Origin: Sulfolobus sp. UBA167
GTDB taxonomy: Archaea > Thermoproteota > Thermoprotei_A > Sulfolobales > Sulfolobaceae
DNA: 7,820 nt
NCBI GenBank assembly: GCA_002495845.1
Contig: DAHF01000001.1
Span: 4,957-12,776 of the forward strand
Direction: 5' to 3'
Part shown: positions 4,954 to 7,820 of the stretch, one piece after another
Position numbering within the stretch: the first letter of the stretch is position 1
Layout of the letters: each line of letters opens with the position of its first letter
Notes under the pieces: model-generated
What the model saw: the letters and a program-made list of their open reading frames with translations, nothing else
Databases searched by the model: none
Told to the model about the DNA's origin: nothing
Made by a program: the position numbers and the translations under genes

Positions 4954-6687
4954 ATGAAAAATAGCTCAACGGCATTGGCCGTAGTCTTGCTTGTAGTAGG
5001 ACTTGTAGTAGGTACAGGAATAGGTTTTCTTCTCCACTCTCCCGCACCGGTGAGTACAATAACTAAAACGTCAATCTCTACGTCAATCTCTACCACGACG
5101 GTCACTAAGACAGTCCCGCAGAACGTAACCTCACCTTCGATTATAGGCACAATCTCTTCATCTAAAAACGAGGTAATGACTTCACCCACTGGAATGACCG
5201 AAAACGTTACGTTCATAACGTATAGGAACTCCACCTCCACTTGGTATCAATATACCTTCCACAACTACGGTAGTTGTCTGTTGCCCGTTTGGAGCACAGT
5301 GACATATTATCCTTTTAACGCGCCTAACGCAACCTCGTCACATGATTGGGACGTATACGCATTTACGCAGAACCATGAAAGCTACTTAAACACGTCCTTC
5401 CCAGCGGAGTCTTGGTCTTTCCAACAGATGAATGCTCTCCCCTTAAATGCACCATTCCCAGCTTATCAAGTGTTAGGAAATAAGTCCTCTGCAGTAACAT
5501 TAACGCAAATGGTAGGTGACGCAGTAGGTGTCTCCTACTACGGGGGAATAGTATATGTTCCCGCAGACTCCAACACACTATACGCCATCAATGCATACAA
5601 TGGCCACTTGGTATGGATGGCTACCACTGCTAACTCGGTGATGAGTAATCCATTAGTGGTTGGTACTTCTAAGGGGCCACTCGTCATATCCTCGGTTGGA
5701 GACGCTGGGTTCTCAGCTTCCCACGGGATTTTCGCAGTTTTAACAGGAAACTTAGCTAATGTAATTAGGGGATACAGTTACGGTGCAGTTTACGCGTTCA
5801 ACGGAACCACCGGATCCCTCATTTGGGTACACTTCGACAGTGGCAACGTGATGCCAACGCCAGCAGTGGTTGACGGTCTTGTAGTATATGGCGATGGTTC
5901 TGGACATATCGTCGCATTGAATTTAAGTTCTGGGAAGGTAGTTTGGAGAACTTATGTGGGGGCATCAGCCTTCGACTCAATGAGTTCTACAAACTATTAC
6001 ATTTTCCCCAACGGAACTGCTATTGCAGTAATGGGGTTCACCTTGGCCAAGGCACCGTTCGGAGAGATGGTCGCAGTAAACGTGAACAACGGACACTTAG
6101 TATGGAACTTCTCCCTGCCATCTGGATACACTCCTTTCAACACGGGAATGGGAGATGTGTCTCCGGCAGTTGATCAAAGCAACGGAATCCTCGTCCAGAG
6201 CACTATAGTTAACTTCGTAAAAGAGAACAAGACTATAGGCTTCGGAGTGTTCGCGTTAAACGTGACTAACGGACATCTACTCTGGATAGAACAGATAGGA
6301 AGAGGATATGTACCTCCTGCGTTCAAAGGTGGTGTTCCAACCATAGTTGACGGAGTTGTTTACGTTGGATCTCCAGTAACAAACTCTCTCTTTGCCCTTA
6401 ACGAAAGTAATGGGAAAATAGTTTGGGAAGCGCAAATACCTAATGTACAAGGACCACCGCAGGGAGCTGGAGGAGGAAGAGCTAACCCTGTAGTTGTGAA
6501 CGGATATGTGATAGAACCAGCAGGAGGTTACGTAAATGTGTATAATGCAACTAACGGAATGCTAATCAAGAATTATTACGTTGGAGGAAGGTTCGGAATC
6601 GTTAACGCAGTAGTGGTAGGAAACACCGTATTCTTGGATAACAGTTATAGCTGGGCTTTCGCCATACCACTGTCTAACATACTATGA
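4954..6687 (+). CDS. Membrane-anchored PQQ-type beta-propeller protein
   Basis: Complete 577-aa extracytoplasmic protein. Residues 7-27 form a hydrophobic helix (LAVVLLVVGLVVGTGIGFLL), acting as signal peptide or membrane anchor. Residues 33-60 are a Ser/Thr-rich linker typical of crenarchaeal surface proteins. Residues about 180-577 hold a PQQ/quinoprotein-like propeller with at least seven strand-turn repeats of the form x-Y/F-A-x-N-x-x-x-G-x-x-x-W: 209-221, 279-291, 319-331, 372-384, 432-444, 479-491, and a weaker one at 528-538. More than a dozen N-x-S/T sequons (for example N57, N84, N283, N436, N531) fit surface glycosylation. Only one Cys (C108) is present, so the adjacent-cysteine disulfide of classic PQQ alcohol dehydrogenases is absent, and I see no convincing catalytic Asp/Glu set. 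A binding or structural role is as likely as a dehydrogenase. It has its own promoter; a possible small gene follows 42 bases later. Confidence 0.9.
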   Translation: MKNSSTALAVVLLVVGLVVGTGIGFLLHSPAPVSTITKTSISTSISTTTVTKTVPQNVTSPSIIGTISSSKNEVMTSPTGMTENVTFITYRNSTSTWYQYTFHNYGSCLLPVWSTVTYYPFNAPNATSSHDWDVYAFTQNHESYLNTSFPAESWSFQQMNALPLNAPFPAYQVLGNKSSAVTLTQMVGDAVGVSYYGGIVYVPADSNTLYAINAYNGHLVWMATTANSVMSNPLVVGTSKGPLVISSVGDAGFSASHGIFAVLTGNLANVIRGYSYGAVYAFNGTTGSLIWVHFDSGNVMPTPAVVDGLVVYGDGSGHIVALNLSSGKVVWRTYVGASAFDSMSSTNYYIFPNGTAIAVMGFTLAKAPFGEMVAVNVNNGHLVWNFSLPSGYTPFNTGMGDVSPAVDQSNGILVQSTIVNFVKENKTIGFGVFALNVTNGHLLWIEQIGRGYVPPAFKGGVPTIVDGVVYVGSPVTNSLFALNESNGKIVWEAQIPNVQGPPQGAGGGRANPVVVNGYVIEPAGGYVNVYNATNGMLIKNYYVGGRFGIVNAVVVGNTVFLDNSYSWAFAIPLSNIL

Positions 6688-6729
6688 AAGATTTCAAGTT
6701 TAGAGGAAAATATCATATCCAGGAGATAC

Positions 6730-6882
6730 ATGATGATGTCACTAAAAGAAAATGATGATGACACAACATATATTAATGATATGATATATCTTTCAAGTTA
6801 TTTAATATATATAATGTCATATAAATATAATGAGGATCAAAAAGCTTATGCATGGAAAAGATACAGAAAGAACAATAAATGA
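6730..6882 (+). CDS. Possible 50-aa small protein
   Basis: An open frame starts at three consecutive ATG codons (6730, 6733, 6736) and ends with TGA at 6880-6882. An aggag sequence at 6721-6725 lies 4-7 bases before the first two ATGs, a good ribosome binding site, whereas most genes in this window lack one. The product is acidic near the start (KENDDD), has a Tyr/Ile-rich middle (DMIYLSSYLIYIMSYKY) and a basic end (AWKRYRKNNK). No domain is recognised. It begins 42 bases after the propeller gene stop, so it could be the second gene of that transcript; a T-rich run about 55 bases after its stop would end both. Codons are extremely AT-rich, so a chance open frame is possible. Confidence 0.35.
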   Translation: MMMSLKENDDDTTYINDMIYLSSYLIYIMSYKYNEDQKAYAWKRYRKNNK

Positions 6883-6935
6883 TATAGAGTCAATACATTC
6901 GTTACCTGTATTTACATAACCCATACCTAATTTCA

Positions 6936-6952
6936 TCCTTTTCTTCTTTTCA
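6936..6952 (+). terminator. T-rich terminator after the propeller/small gene unit
   Basis: Pyrimidine-rich run ccttttcttcttttc on the sense strand, the only clear oligo-T signal between the propeller gene and the next promoter. Confidence 0.4.
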
Positions 6953-7060
6953 TGTCAATTTATTATTAATAATAAATAAGATTAAGGAAATTACGTCTTC
7001 TAATGTGACAGACTTTAAAATTACTTAATATAAAACAACTAGGTTGATTTCTTTAGCTTA

Positions 7061-7070
7061 CTTTATAAAG
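7061..7070 (+). promoter_or_regulatory. TATA box of the ThDP-enzyme gene
   Basis: ctttataaag is a strong archaeal TATA box. About 26 bases on, transcription would start near 7091, just before the Shine-Dalgarno at 7093. Confidence 0.55.
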
Positions 7071-7092
7071 TTGTACAATAAAATATAAATTA

Positions 7093-7099
7093 GAGGTGA
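7093..7099 (+). promoter_or_regulatory. Shine-Dalgarno that decides the ThDP-enzyme start
   Basis: gaggtga is a near-perfect complement to the archaeal 16S rRNA end. It lies five bases before TTG 7105 but nineteen before GTG 7119. TTG 7105 is in a different frame, meets TAG at 7129-7131 after eight codons, and so cannot give the enzyme unless one base has been lost before GTG 7119. Confidence 0.6.
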
Positions 7100-7104
7100 A
7101 ATTC

Positions 7105-7820
7105 TTGAGTAGTGGGCGGTGGAAATGTTAGGAGCTGGAGTAGTTCTCAGGGGACTCAAGGAAATGGGAGTTGACAGGATGTTCATAGTGTCGGGGATAG
7201 ATTACCCAGCATTCATAGAGGAGAAGGTGAGAAACAAGGAGGACGCTCCAGATTTCATAGTTGTCCCTCATGAGATCACTGCCACTTCTGCTGCAATGGG
7301 TTATTCCATGGCCGAAAAGCTTGGAGTCGTTGCAGTCCATACTACCCCAGGAACCGCTAACGCGGTGGGGATAATTGCTAACGCGTTTTATGCTAGACGA
7401 CCACTACTTGTGATTGCAGGAGGGTCTCCCTACACCGAGGAAGGTCATCCTGCAAGCAGATCGTTCAGAATCTCAGTGGGCACAAGAGATAGCGGACCAA
7501 GGAGGTCTTGTAAGACAGATAGTGAAGTGGGACTTCGAGGTGAGGAGAACTGAGCAAATACCGGAGCTCTGGCTAGATCTATCCACTTGGCCACCAGCGA
7601 ACCCAGAGGACCGGTTTACCTTATCTTCCCCAGGGAAGTTACGTTAGAGGAAGGTCAATGGAGGAATGTTATTATGTCCACCTACGAGCCCGGTCCGAGA
7701 GGGGAGGACGTGAGGGAATCTGCGAAGATGATAGAGGATAGCTACAGACCAGTGATAGTGACATGGAGGGCTAGAAGGAGGAAGGAATGGTTTGATTCCT
7801 TGAAGAATTTCGCAGACACC
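7105..7820 (+). pseudogene. Frameshifted ThDP-dependent enzyme, acetolactate synthase-like (partial)
   Basis: N-terminal part of a thiamine-diphosphate enzyme of the acetolactate synthase/pyruvate oxidase group; the 3' end is beyond the window. From GTG 7119 the Pyr domain reads well: SGIDYP (25-30), the cofactor-activating Glu in VVPHEITA (E52), HTTPGTAN (74-81), then SPYTEEGHPASR. At about 7473 one extra base moves the reading to the next frame (QWAQEIADQGGLVRQIVKWD, then FEVRRTEQIPEL, 7474-7569). At about 7570 one missing base returns it to the first frame (ARSIHLATSEPRGPVYLIFP, then REV, to the window end). The unshifted frame stops at 7551-7553. The two indels compensate, so their sum restores the frame, but the segment between them cannot be read without shifting. 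A third one-base loss near 7117 is suggested by the ribosome binding site. Family members use pyruvate or related 2-keto acids; the exact substrate is unclear. Most likely a pseudogene; sequencing error is the alternative. Confidence 0.8.

Noticed and set aside
4944..5240. 98-codon minus-strand frame over the start of the propeller gene
   Set aside because: Shadow of the low-complexity Ser/Thr linker (repeated VIV/DVEID is the reverse of the STS/TTV codons).
6730..6762. Repeated atgatgatg motifs, possibly C boxes or a hairpin
   Set aside because: No ctga D box nearby and only a 5-bp stem; better explained as start and Asp codons of the 50-codon frame.

Overview
The window looks like a piece of a thermoacidophilic crenarchaeal chromosome, most likely Sulfolobales. 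The basis is AT-rich spacers, TATA boxes about 25 bases upstream of start codons (leaderless genes), T-rich archaeal terminators, GTG/TTG starts, a membrane-anchored Ser/Thr-rich and sequon-rich PQQ-type propeller, and a Csx1-like CRISPR accessory remnant. The species cannot be fixed from the sequence.

Layout. Positions 1-94: probable degraded IS200/IS605 (TnpB) end. 312-518: short open relic with a TPR- or HEPN-like helix pair. 647-970 (+): intact winged-helix regulator with a His-rich tail, with a promoter and a T-rich terminator. 1082-1974: a gene graveyard holding a frameshifted plus-strand fragment, the first ~48 codons of a Csx1/CARF protein on the minus strand, an IS-like hairpin end, and a three-frame fragment that may be the start of a proline dehydrogenase. 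2158-3321 (-): intact PLP-dependent cystathionine gamma-synthase/lyase family enzyme. 3537-3687 (+): broken blade of a PQQ-type propeller. 3918-4400 (-): intact unrecognised 160-residue protein. 4436-4910: no intact gene. 4954-6687 (+): intact secreted or anchored PQQ-type beta-propeller, followed by a possible 50-residue small gene (6730-6882). 7061-7820 (+): a thiamine-diphosphate (acetolactate-synthase-like) enzyme with a good promoter and Shine-Dalgarno, but broken by two mutually compensating frameshifts and possibly a third at its start; it runs off the window.

The intact genes do not form an obvious pathway. Each appears to be its own transcription unit, and the two minus-strand genes have clear leaderless promoters. 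I see no complete new defence or metabolic system. The notable theme is accumulated gene decay between intact genes: at least four relics with recognisable or arguable families, plus IS remnants. Individual points worth a second look are the compensating indels in the ThDP enzyme, the metal-binding-looking tail on the regulator, the truncated Csx1 start, and the broken propeller blade 1.3 kb from an intact relative.
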